Source: Helicobacteraceae bacterium (lineage in GTDB: Bacteria; Campylobacterota; Campylobacteria; Campylobacterales; Sulfurimonadaceae). Taken from it: a stretch of DNA of 12,064 bases. The position numbers and the translations under genes are program-made. Positions within the stretch are counted from its first letter, which is position 1; each line of letters starts with the position of its first letter. The stretch is from contig JALWLR010000226.1 of the NCBI GenBank assembly GCA_027084065.1, forward strand, positions 1 through 12,064, read 5' to 3'. The notes below the pieces were generated by a model. The model was not told the DNA's origin and made no database searches. It was given only the letters and a program-made list of their open reading frames with translations. This document shows, piece after piece, positions 6,153 to 12,064 of this stretch.

Positions 6153-7796
6153 TTATTTCATAAGTAGCAAAGCTAAGATTATATTTATAATAAATGAAAC
6201 GGTAAAGGCAGTTCTGTAGAACATAGAGGGATTTCGCTCAATAATGGAAGCACTCTTGTTGAAATAGGGTTTTACTTTTTTAGGGTATTTCAGTTCAAAA
6301 TCCATTTCACTGTAGTGTTCGTAACGCTCCTCTTTGTCTATGGCTATAGCGCGAAGAATGACACTATCAAGCCAGTCGGGAATGTTGGAATTATAACTGC
6401 TTGGCTTTTTCGCCTCTTTGAATGTCGGATTTTGAAACGGTTCTATCTCCCCGTAAGGATACTTTCCAGTAAGGGCAAGGTAGAGTGTGACTCCAATGGC
6501 AAAAATTTCACTGCTTTCACTGATGCTCTCCCCTTTGAAACGCTCAGGGGCAAGAAAACTTGGTGTGCCTGCAGTGGAATTCGTTGAAAATATTTCCGTA
6601 ATACTTCCAAAATCGATAATCTTAAATGTTGTCGTTTCATTCTCTTCATCTTCGTCTATCATGATGTTATCGGGTTTTATATCTCCATGAACGAGGTCAT
6701 ATTTTAGAAGGTATTGAGACATTTTTAGAAGTGTACGCGCAAGTAAAACAGCATCATCTACAGAAAGATGTCTGTTTTTATTTGTATAGTTTGAAAGAGG
6801 TTCTCCCTTGATAAGCTGCATGACATAGTAACGTCTGGTTCTGTTTTTTGGGATGACCGCTTTTGGGAAAAAAGGTGCTTTGAGGCGTTTGGCGTTCCAA
6901 GCCTCTTTAACGAATTGATCGAGTATAGTTTCATCATCTTTTGCTTCTATGGGAGCGAATTTTAGGACATACTGTTTTGTTTTTTTCGTTGCCAGCCATG
7001 TGCGTTCGTTTTGAATTAGCGGCTTTTCAAGGATGTAGCCGTCGATGTTCTCTCCGGCTTGGAGTTTTTCTGGAATGATGAGATCTTGATTTCGCAGTTT
7101 AACGGTTTCGTTCTCTTCAAGAATTTCGACAACGACGGCGGTTGTATCGTCGGGAAGATCGTCATCTACACGTTTTGAGGCTGTTTTTACTAGTTTTGTC
7201 GCACCGTAAGGAATATACTTTTTTATGCTCTCTTCATCTAAAATGTTATAAAGCCCGTCACTGCACAGCATGATTTTGTCATCTTTTTTGACCGTATTTT
7301 CAAAGTAGTAGGGCTCAACCTCTTTAGAAATACCTATGGCTTGGGTAAGAACGTTTTCATATCCCTCTTCTTCCATAGCGTGATCTTTAGAGAGTTGCGA
7401 GAGCTCTCCATCACGAAGCAAATAGACTCTGCTGTCTCCTACGTTGGCTCCATACAGTCGGTTACCCTCTATGACGATCATCGCTAGAGTCGTAATCATT
7501 TCACTGCGTTCATATTCGATTTGCGACTCTTCATAGAGAATTGCATTGATGGATTCTATGAAAGTTTTGATCGATTTTTCGATAGTCCAGGATTTTGGAC
7601 GTATCTTGAAGTTTTTCATCATGTAGTTCACTACACGCTTGCTTGCCTGGGCACCTGCTTGCGCACTACCTACGCCGTCACACACGACCGCTACGGTTAT
7701 GTTGCCTATAGTTTGGACATCATAGGCGTCGTCTCCTGTAAGCTCTTTTCCCTTTGCAAGGGAGAAACCGGAAGTTTTAATGTTGTTCTTTGGCAT
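6153..7796 (-). CDS. PP2C-type phosphatase / Ser-Thr protein kinase fusion with C-terminal membrane anchor
   Basis: A 547-residue two-domain signalling protein. Residues about 10-230 form a PP2C-like Ser/Thr phosphatase with its metal-binding motifs: D22/D23 (G-D-D-A-Y), D40-G41-V-G, G120-D-S-R, D180-G181 and D216-D217-T. Residues about 250-510 form a Hanks-type kinase. The glycine loop is degenerate, but K279 (V-L-K), E298 (helix C), H370-G-D372-I-K-P-D-N377, D395-F-G and A416-P-E418 are all present, so both domains look catalytically competent. H-G-D replaces H-R-D, a non-RD kinase. A single hydrophobic segment at about 527-546 ends the protein, anchoring it with both domains in the cytoplasm. 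It lies downstream of narK (68-nt spacer) with an AAGGA ribosome site. A similar kinase gene adjoins a nitrate transporter gene in pseudomonads (from memory). Control of nitrate uptake is an inference; targets are unknown. Confidence 0.93.
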   Translation of the reverse strand: MPKNNIKTSGFSLAKGKELTGDDAYDVQTIGNITVAVVCDGVGSAQAGAQASKRVVNYMMKNFKIRPKSWTIEKSIKTFIESINAILYEESQIEYERSEMITTLAMIVIEGNRLYGANVGDSRVYLLRDGELSQLSKDHAMEEEGYENVLTQAIGISKEVEPYYFENTVKKDDKIMLCSDGLYNILDEESIKKYIPYGATKLVKTASKRVDDDLPDDTTAVVVEILEENETVKLRNQDLIIPEKLQAGENIDGYILEKPLIQNERTWLATKKTKQYVLKFAPIEAKDDETILDQFVKEAWNAKRLKAPFFPKAVIPKNRTRRYYVMQLIKGEPLSNYTNKNRHLSVDDAVLLARTLLKMSQYLLKYDLVHGDIKPDNIMIDEDEENETTTFKIIDFGSITEIFSTNSTAGTPSFLAPERFKGESISESSEIFAIGVTLYLALTGKYPYGEIEPFQNPTFKEAKKPSSYNSNIPDWLDSVILRAIAIDKEERYEHYSEMDFELKYPKKVKPYFNKSASIIERNPSMFYRTAFTVSFIINIILALLLMK

Positions 7797-7816
7797 GTCG
7801 TATCCTTAGATTTTCC

Positions 7817-7838
7817 AAAAAGACTCTCAAGTCCTTTT
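7817..7838 (-). terminator. Hairpin in the narK-kinase spacer (kinase-proximal)
   Basis: On the minus strand AAAAGGACT and AGTCTTTTT form a 9-bp stem (one G-U pair) around a TGAG tetraloop, the 3' arm ending in five Ts. This resembles a weak intrinsic terminator or attenuator. It ends 20 nt before the kinase ATG and lies just upstream of its AAGGA ribosome site, so it could lower expression of the kinase and cytochrome relative to narK. Confidence 0.45.
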
Positions 7839-7846
7839 AGAAAACC

Positions 7847-7866
7847 AAAGAGCGAAAGTGCTCTTT
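7847..7866 (-). terminator. Hairpin overlapping the narK stop codon
   Basis: A perfect 7-bp inverted repeat, AAAGAGC and GCTCTTT, with a 6-nt loop, overlaps the narK stop at 7865-7867. On the minus strand it is followed by GGTTTTC, a short T-rich run. It stands in tandem with the hairpin at 7817-7838. It may protect the narK message 3' end or act as a partial terminator. Confidence 0.4.
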
Positions 7867-9151
7867 AGATTTTACCGCCGGCTTGAAGTCCCCATGTTGT
7901 TCTCCAGCGTGTTTTTACCATACTGATACCAACAATCGCAACGACGACGATAGCGGCAAAAATCATAAAACCGACACTGTAGCCGTTAAATGCTTCTTTG
8001 GACCATCCAAGAGTTTTGACAAGAACCGTTCCACCTATACCGCCTGCAGCTCCGACAATCCCGGTCATGATGCCTATGTCTTTGCCAAAGCGCTGTGGAA
8101 CGAGCTGAAAGACGGCACCGTTTGCCATTCCAAGGTTTGCCATGATTAAAAATAGTACAAATATAGCTGCCCAAAACGGTAAAGTGACAAAAGCGTTTAT
8201 AAGTGCAAGTACAGTGACAGCACCAAAGAAGATATAAAGAGATTTTACACCCCCCATTTTATCTGCAATAGCTCCTCCCACAGGTCGAAGCATCGCTCCT
8301 GCAAAGATAGTAAGTGCTCCAAAATAACCGGCAATGACTTTAACATTTGGTTCATTGAGGTACTCCAAACCAAATGCGCTCATATCCGCTTGATAGGTAT
8401 CCATCAGATAAACTTTCATATAGTTAGCAAAACCGACAAACCCTCCAAAACTTACCGCATAGAAAAGACTGAACCACCATGTGTCTTTATCCTTAAGGAG
8501 CTTGAGGTAATCGGATATTTTTTTCGGTCTTGGCGTATAGATTTCACGAGGTGCATCTTTTGCCATAAGTGCATACATTACAAAAATGATTGTAGAGAGT
8601 ATACCGCCGACAAGAAAAACTGCCTGCCATCCCCAAAGTTCTGCAATTTTAGGTGCCATAAGAAAGTCTATGACGACACCTATATTTCCCGCTCCCGCGA
8701 TCCCAAGGACAACACCTTGGAGCTTTGGCGGATACCATTGTCCAGCTTGTGGAAGCGCTACTGCGAAACTCGCCCCTGCAAAACCAAGTCCAAGCGCTAC
8801 TATAAGAAGTTCGTTATATGTTATATGCTCTCCGCGAATATAAGCGTAGAATAGAACCGAAATGACAACTGCTTGTGCTGCAAGTGCCGTTTTTTTCGGA
8901 CCGAACTTGTCTACGCCAAATCCAAGTACTATTCGAAGGAGTGCACCGGAGAGAATAGGAATAGCCAAAAGTGTCGCTTTTTGACTTGGATCCATAATAA
9001 AACCGCTCACTTTTGCAAGAGATTCGCTGATCTCCGTTGCGAGTGGACCAAGCATCGTCCAAACCATAAAACTGAAGTCGAAGTAGAGAAATGCAGCAAA
9101 GAGTGTCGGCCAGTGTCCTTGACCTTTGAGTGCTTTAAAACCACCTGCCAT
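7865..9151 (-). CDS. narK: NarK/NasA-family MFS nitrate/nitrite transporter
   Basis: Inner-membrane transporter of the nitrate/nitrite porter family, with about 12 hydrophobic segments. Family signatures are visible: two arginines in equivalent places of the two halves (L-L-R-I-V-L-G-F-G-V-D and M-L-R-P-V-G-G-A-I-A-D) that bind the anion, and two glycine-rich nitrate motifs (G-I-A-G-A-G-N-I-G-V-V, and G-A-A-G-G-I-G-G-T-V). It moves nitrate into the cytoplasm and/or exports nitrite. I chose the ATG at 9151 (428 residues): AAAGGA lies 7 nt before it, and translation then begins M-A-G-G-F-K-A-L-K-G, a usual start for the family. A TTG at 9190 would add 13 residues, but it directly follows a TATAAT box and has no ribosome site. 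Nap works in the periplasm and needs no importer, so this transporter points to nitrate use in the cytoplasm. Confidence 0.94.
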   Translation of the reverse strand: MAGGFKALKGQGHWPTLFAAFLYFDFSFMVWTMLGPLATEISESLAKVSGFIMDPSQKATLLAIPILSGALLRIVLGFGVDKFGPKKTALAAQAVVISVLFYAYIRGEHITYNELLIVALGLGFAGASFAVALPQAGQWYPPKLQGVVLGIAGAGNIGVVIDFLMAPKIAELWGWQAVFLVGGILSTIIFVMYALMAKDAPREIYTPRPKKISDYLKLLKDKDTWWFSLFYAVSFGGFVGFANYMKVYLMDTYQADMSAFGLEYLNEPNVKVIAGYFGALTIFAGAMLRPVGGAIADKMGGVKSLYIFFGAVTVLALINAFVTLPFWAAIFVLFLIMANLGMANGAVFQLVPQRFGKDIGIMTGIVGAAGGIGGTVLVKTLGWSKEAFNGYSVGFMIFAAIVVVAIVGISMVKTRWRTTWGLQAGGKI

Positions 9152-9190
9152 AAAAAAATCCTTTGTGTCGTGTTTGTTTTTGATGGTCAA

Positions 9191-9220
9191 ATTATATAGT
9201 GATTATTCATAAAATGACAC
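9191..9220 (-). promoter_or_regulatory. Predicted narK promoter
   Basis: On the minus strand a perfect TATAAT (9191-9196) lies about 40 nt upstream of the ATG at 9151. An 18-nt spacer separates it from GTGTCA (9215-9220), a 4/6 match to TTGACA. Transcription would begin around 9184 and give a leader of about 33 nt containing the AAAGGA ribosome site. The short inverted repeat ACAC-N6-GTGT (9217-9230) overlaps the -35 element and could be an operator, but it is weak. Confidence 0.5.
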
Positions 9221-9251
9221 AAAAAGGTGTTTAAAAAATAATCAGTCTTTT

Positions 9252-9280
9252 TTGATATACTCTCTTTTATATATTAGATT
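9252..9280 (+). promoter_or_regulatory. Possible promoter of the DUF481 outer-membrane gene
   Basis: TTGATA (9252-9257) and TAGATT (9275-9280) are separated by 17 nt and lie about 18 nt before the ATG at 9298, with AAGGGA as ribosome site at about 9285-9290. The -10 is only a 4/6 match. An imperfect palindrome, TTAAAAAA (9231-9238) and TTTTTTGA (9248-9255), overlaps the -35 element. No standard FNR-type TTGAT-N4-ATCAA box was found in this divergent region. Confidence 0.35.
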
Positions 9281-9297
9281 TAGAAAGGGATTGTTTT

Positions 9298-10158
9298 ATG
9301 ATAAAAAAAGAGAAAATTCTTCTTTATTCACTGCTTGTTCTTGCATCTTCTGTATGTATGGCTGAAGAAAATGGGGATAAAAACGATAACGCAAAAAGCG
9401 TAGCGGAGATTAAAGCAGAAATTGAAGCGACAAAAGCACAGCAAAAAAAGCTTGCGGACAAACTCGCAGCACTAAAAGCCAAACTCCCGCAAGATACGGC
9501 ACTCCATACGCATACAGAGCTTGGTTACGTGGCAACGAAAGGAAATACGGATACGGAAACCTTTTCTTTAGATACCAAATGGAAAAAAGAGTGGAAGAAA
9601 AATGTAGTCAAATGGATGTTTGATGCGCAGTATGGTAAAAATGACGGTATAAAGACGAAAAACAAGTATTTTACCGAGCTTGAATATGACTATAAATTTA
9701 CAAAGAAGTTCTTTTTTAGTTACCTTGTAGGGTATAAAGATGATGAGTTTTCCGCTTATGACTATCAATTTTATACGGGTCCGGGAGCGAAATACAAGGC
9801 AATTAAAAACAAAGAGCATGAACTCTCACTTGAAGGAAGTGTTTTGTACTCACATGACAAGATGCAGCCAATCCCTCCTGCTACAAAAGCAGAATCAAAC
9901 GACTACGGTTCACTTCAGGCAAAAGGGGTCTATACTTGGCAGATAACCAAAGAGGTCAAATTTGAAGAAACTGCTAGTTATAGAGTAGAAGTAAAAGAGA
10001 CAGATAACTACTTCGTCTATTCCGATACGGAAATCTCTTCTAAAATCAGTGATATTTTTTCTGCCGGTATAGGCTATAAAGTAGACTATGTCAATCTTCC
10101 CGGCGACAAAAAACACACAGATAGAACGCTTCTTGCAACTTTGATAATGGACTATTAG
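9298..10158 (+). CDS. DUF481-family outer-membrane beta-barrel protein
   Basis: A 286-residue exported protein. The signal peptide is clear (M-I-K-K-E-K, Leu-rich core, cleavage after C-M-A at residue 22). A charged helical segment at about residues 30-65, rich in Ala, Lys and Glu, looks like a periplasmic coiled coil. The remainder is a run of alternating amphipathic strands beginning with G-Y-V-A-T-K-G-N-T-D-T-E-T, the start pattern of DUF481 (YdiY-like) proteins, and ending L-I-M-D-Y. The terminal aromatic residue is the usual recognition signal for outer-membrane barrel assembly. A 5-6 bp GC-rich hairpin follows the stop. The role of the family is not established. Its position divergent from narK and upstream of the molybdoenzyme genes makes a link to nitrate metabolism possible but unproven. 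It appears to have its own promoter. Confidence 0.85.
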   Translation: MIKKEKILLYSLLVLASSVCMAEENGDKNDNAKSVAEIKAEIEATKAQQKKLADKLAALKAKLPQDTALHTHTELGYVATKGNTDTETFSLDTKWKKEWKKNVVKWMFDAQYGKNDGIKTKNKYFTELEYDYKFTKKFFFSYLVGYKDDEFSAYDYQFYTGPGAKYKAIKNKEHELSLEGSVLYSHDKMQPIPPATKAESNDYGSLQAKGVYTWQITKEVKFEETASYRVEVKETDNYFVYSDTEISSKISDIFSAGIGYKVDYVNLPGDKKHTDRTLLATLIMDY

Positions 10159-10163
10159 TCCAA

Positions 10164-10181
10164 GCGCCCTAATTTGGGCGT
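10164..10181 (+). terminator. Short GC-rich hairpin after the DUF481 gene
   Basis: CGCCC (10165-10169) and GGGCG (10176-10180) pair around a 6-nt loop, with a possible extra G-U pair at the base. It begins 6 nt after the TAG stop. No T-tract follows, so it is at best a weak or factor-dependent terminator. The remaining 113 nt before the next start hold the promoter described at 10252-10260 and nothing else that I can recognise. Confidence 0.4.
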
Positions 10182-10251
10182 ACAATTCCACGTTAAACTA
10201 TCCACTTGCTCAAAAAATGTACACGATTTTTATACTTTGCATCTATTGAAG

Positions 10252-10260
10252 TGCTATAAT
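10252..10260 (+). promoter_or_regulatory. Extended -10 promoter upstream of the DmsB-DmsC fusion gene
   Basis: TGCTATAAT combines the extended -10 TG with a perfect TATAAT (10255-10260). No good -35 box is seen at the right distance, which is common for extended -10 promoters and for epsilonproteobacterial sigma-70 promoters. Transcription would start near 10267, giving a leader of about 28 nt before the ATG at 10295. The ribosome site is weak (GGA about 10 nt before the ATG). Confidence 0.55.
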
Positions 10261-10294
10261 AATACCAACTTTTCACATTATGGAAACCTAAAAC

Positions 10295-11863
10295 ATGAGC
10301 GATTTCGAAACACCGTTAGAATCATTTATCAATTACAAAGCTGAAACAGGTATGCAGTGCGGCAACTACTCCATAGAAGTACCGCCGCTAAAAGAGGGAG
10401 AGCAGTATCGATTTCATTTCGATGCGGTCAAGTGTGTGGGGTGTCGTTGCTGCGAAGTTGCATGTAACGAGCAAAACAACAATCCAGCAGACATCAAGTG
10501 GCGTCGTGTGGGAGAGATGGAGGGAGGAGAGTTCCCTGCCTTTACACAACTGCTAAACTCTATGAGCTGTAACCATTGTGTAGATCCGGAGTGTCTCAAA
10601 GGATGCCCGACAAACTCCTACATCAAACTTAATAACGGTATAGTTTTTCATGATGACGATGTCTGTATAGGGTGTCAGTACTGCACATGGAACTGTCCTT
10701 ATCAGGTGCCTGTATTTCATGAGGAGCGTCATATTGTTACCAAGTGTCATATGTGCCATGAAAGACTGGATGAGGGACAAAGCCCAGCATGTGTTCAGGC
10801 GTGTCCGGCAGGTGCTATTGAAATAGAGGTCGTCAATGTAGAGGAGTGGCTCAAAGAGGATATAGACAAAGAGGGCAATATGCCGTTCTTACCCGATGCA
10901 CGTATAACAAACTCTACTACACGCTACACATTGCCTGAAAATCTTCCAGAAAATATGAAAGAGATGGATGAACACATATTAAAGCCTGCTCATAGTGAAT
11001 TTCCGCTAGTGTTTATGACGGTTTTGACGCAAATTTCACTCGGCGGGTTTGCGGCACTCTTTTTTGGAGATTTTTTAAGTCTGTTTGGATTTGATAAAAC
11101 GAACTGGATTATGGCACTACTTGTTATGCTTCCAAGTGCCATAGGGCTTCCGCTCTCAGCACTGCATCTAGGACGTCCCGGTCTTGCTTTGACGGCTATG
11201 AAGAATCTGAAAACTTCATGGCTTAGTCGTGAAGCCGCTGCCTTAGGAGCTTTTGTGACGCTTATGACGTTGGTAGTCGCGCTTTACTTGTTTGATGTTC
11301 CTAAAGGGGTGCGACTGATTGTTGAGGTACTGACACTGGGAGTGGGAGTGTATGGAATTTATGCGCAAAGTATGATCTATCGTATAAAAGCGCGTCCGTC
11401 ATGGAACCGCTATACGACAAACCTGAAGTTCTTCGGTGTTGCGTATGTCGGGGTGTTTCTTGTGGCACTACTTGCAAGTATATTCGGCGAGTCCAAAGCG
11501 GTTGTTCCTTTGCTGTCATTAGGAATGCTCGGCGCACTTGCACAGCTGTTTTTCAACTATGAAGATATACGCTCTCTCGATACGATTCAAGAGAATGCCT
11601 ACCAACTACAGCGTACGAAGCGACTTTTGAATGAAAATTTCAAAAACATCAAATTTGCACGTATCGCTTCACTTGTAATTGGCGGTATAGTGTTTCCATT
11701 ACTTGGATTGTTGTTTGTGGACAAGATGAGTGTGGAGAGCTTTATTTTGCTTTTGAGCGTGCTTGTAAGTTTTAGCAGTGAAATCATGGATAGATTTCTT
11801 TTTTATGCTACGGTTGTTCCACTTGGAATGGCAGGCGGTTTTTTCGTCGGTAAACAGAGATAA
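10295..11863 (+). CDS. Fused DmsB-like four-cluster ferredoxin and DmsC-like membrane anchor
   Basis: A single 522-residue polypeptide that combines the electron-transfer and membrane-anchor subunits of a DMSO-reductase-family enzyme. Residues about 38-180 carry 16 cysteines in DmsB order: C47-C50-C53-C57, C92-C95-C100-C104, C124-C127-C130-C134 and C151-C154-C166-C170. After a linker (about 185-232), eight or so hydrophobic segments from residue 235 to 520 form a DmsC-type quinol-oxidising anchor, with the family-like motifs H-L-G-R-P (291-295) and S-W-L-S-R-E (308-313). No signal peptide or twin-arginine motif precedes the cluster domain, so it should face the cytoplasm. The next gene, a molybdopterin oxidoreductase, starts 9 nt downstream and is its probable catalytic partner. 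The likely role is to feed quinol electrons to that enzyme. No stop or frameshift is seen at the domain join. Confidence 0.92.
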   Translation: MSDFETPLESFINYKAETGMQCGNYSIEVPPLKEGEQYRFHFDAVKCVGCRCCEVACNEQNNNPADIKWRRVGEMEGGEFPAFTQLLNSMSCNHCVDPECLKGCPTNSYIKLNNGIVFHDDDVCIGCQYCTWNCPYQVPVFHEERHIVTKCHMCHERLDEGQSPACVQACPAGAIEIEVVNVEEWLKEDIDKEGNMPFLPDARITNSTTRYTLPENLPENMKEMDEHILKPAHSEFPLVFMTVLTQISLGGFAALFFGDFLSLFGFDKTNWIMALLVMLPSAIGLPLSALHLGRPGLALTAMKNLKTSWLSREAAALGAFVTLMTLVVALYLFDVPKGVRLIVEVLTLGVGVYGIYAQSMIYRIKARPSWNRYTTNLKFFGVAYVGVFLVALLASIFGESKAVVPLLSLGMLGALAQLFFNYEDIRSLDTIQENAYQLQRTKRLLNENFKNIKFARIASLVIGGIVFPLLGLLFVDKMSVESFILLLSVLVSFSSEIMDRFLFYATVVPLGMAGGFFVGKQR

Positions 11864-11872
11864 GGACAAAAT

Positions 11873-12064
11873 ATGCTACAAAAAATAAAAGATTTTCTCG
11901 GATTTGATATAAAAGAGGAGAAGTACAAACTCTCAAGCGACCCGGTTTTTGGAAAAATAGCCGATGAAAGAAAGCCCGATAAATGGGTTTTTTCTACATG
12001 TGGATACTGTGGAGTCGGGTGCGGTCTTTACATCGGTGTAAAAGATGGCAAAGCAGTCTATACC
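11873..12064 (+). CDS. Molybdopterin oxidoreductase, NasA/NarB-like (N-terminal 64 residues, truncated by window)
   Basis: Only the first 64 codons are present. After about 40 leader residues (M-L-Q-K-I-K-D-F-L-G-F-D-I...) comes S-T-C-G-Y-C-G-V-G-C-G-L, the first three cysteines (C44, C47, C51) of the N-terminal [4Fe-4S] site of bis-MGD enzymes; the fourth should lie beyond the window. C-x-Y-C-G-V-G-C-G is shared by assimilatory nitrate reductases (NasA/NarB) and formate dehydrogenases. The N-terminus has no Tat signal, so the enzyme should be cytoplasmic. The ATG is preceded by AAGGACA (11862-11868). It follows the DmsB-DmsC fusion by 9 nt. Nitrate is favoured as substrate because of narK nearby, but formate dehydrogenase or another molybdoenzyme cannot be excluded from this fragment. 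Confidence 0.82.
   Translation, partial: MLQKIKDFLGFDIKEEKYKLSSDPVFGKIADERKPDKWVFSTCGYCGVGCGLYIGVKDGKAVYT

Noticed and set aside
8390..8854. 154-codon open frame on the plus strand inside narK.
   Set aside because: Opposite a clear MFS transporter; the Cys/Lys/Ser-rich sequence has no recognisable pattern and no ribosome site was noted.
9152..9190. Extended narK reading frame starting at TTG 9190 (13 extra residues).
   Set aside because: The TTG directly follows a TATAAT box and would lie upstream of the predicted transcription start. It has no ribosome site, while the ATG at 9151 has AAAGGA at good spacing.
9191..9297. FNR/NssR-type operator in the narK/DUF481 divergent region.
   Set aside because: No TTGAT-N4-ATCAA-like dyad was found; ATCA-N8-TGAT (9241-9256) has the half-sites in the wrong order and spacing.
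1..12064. CRISPR arrays, tRNA/rRNA genes, insertion sequences or phage genes.
   Set aside because: No regularly spaced repeats, tRNA-like cloverleaf sequence, transposase or terminal inverted repeats were recognised. Almost all sequence is accounted for by compact metabolic genes.

Overview
The window looks like a nitrate-metabolism locus from a Campylobacterota (epsilonproteobacterial) chemolithotroph of the Sulfurimonas/Sulfurovum/Sulfuricurvum kind. The basis is the gene order napA-G-H-B-F-L-D with no napC, the presence of the propeller gene napL, which is typical of epsilonproteobacterial nap clusters, and moderately AT-rich coding sequence. The genus is an inference and cannot be fixed from the window.

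Region 1 (1-5756, + strand) is a tightly packed periplasmic nitrate reductase operon. It starts inside napA (C-terminal 408 residues only) and continues with napG, napH (overlapping napG by 8 nt), napB (directly abutting napH), an intercistronic 13-bp hairpin, napF, napL (overlapping napF by 8 nt), napD and a small acidic protein of unknown function. NapGH is the likely quinol dehydrogenase. It would pass electrons to the dihaem NapB, here with a lipoprotein signal, and then to NapA, the Mo-bisMGD catalytic subunit. NapF, NapD and probably NapL serve maturation or accessory roles.

Region 2 (5757-9151, - strand) meets the nap operon tail to tail with no intergenic base. Read in its own direction it is narK (MFS nitrate/nitrite transporter), then a 547-residue PP2C-phosphatase/Ser-Thr-kinase fusion with a C-terminal membrane anchor, then a small monohaem cytochrome c. 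Two hairpins lie between narK and the kinase gene. narK has a TATAAT -10 box that decides between two possible starts.

Region 3 (9298-12064, + strand) is divergent from narK. It holds a DUF481-type outer-membrane beta-barrel, then, behind an extended -10 promoter, a single-polypeptide fusion of a DmsB-like four-cluster ferredoxin and a DmsC-like membrane anchor, then the first 64 codons of a molybdopterin oxidoreductase without a Tat signal (NasA/NarB-like N-terminal [4Fe-4S] motif). 

Together the window suggests two routes for nitrate. One is periplasmic respiration by Nap. The other is a cytoplasmic, probably quinol-linked, nitrate reductase fed by NarK and possibly tuned by the kinase/phosphatase. 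The second module is the least conventional part and the best candidate for a little-described system, but its substrate is inferred from context and from only 64 residues of the catalytic subunit. No tRNA, rRNA, CRISPR array, insertion sequence or transfer signature was seen.
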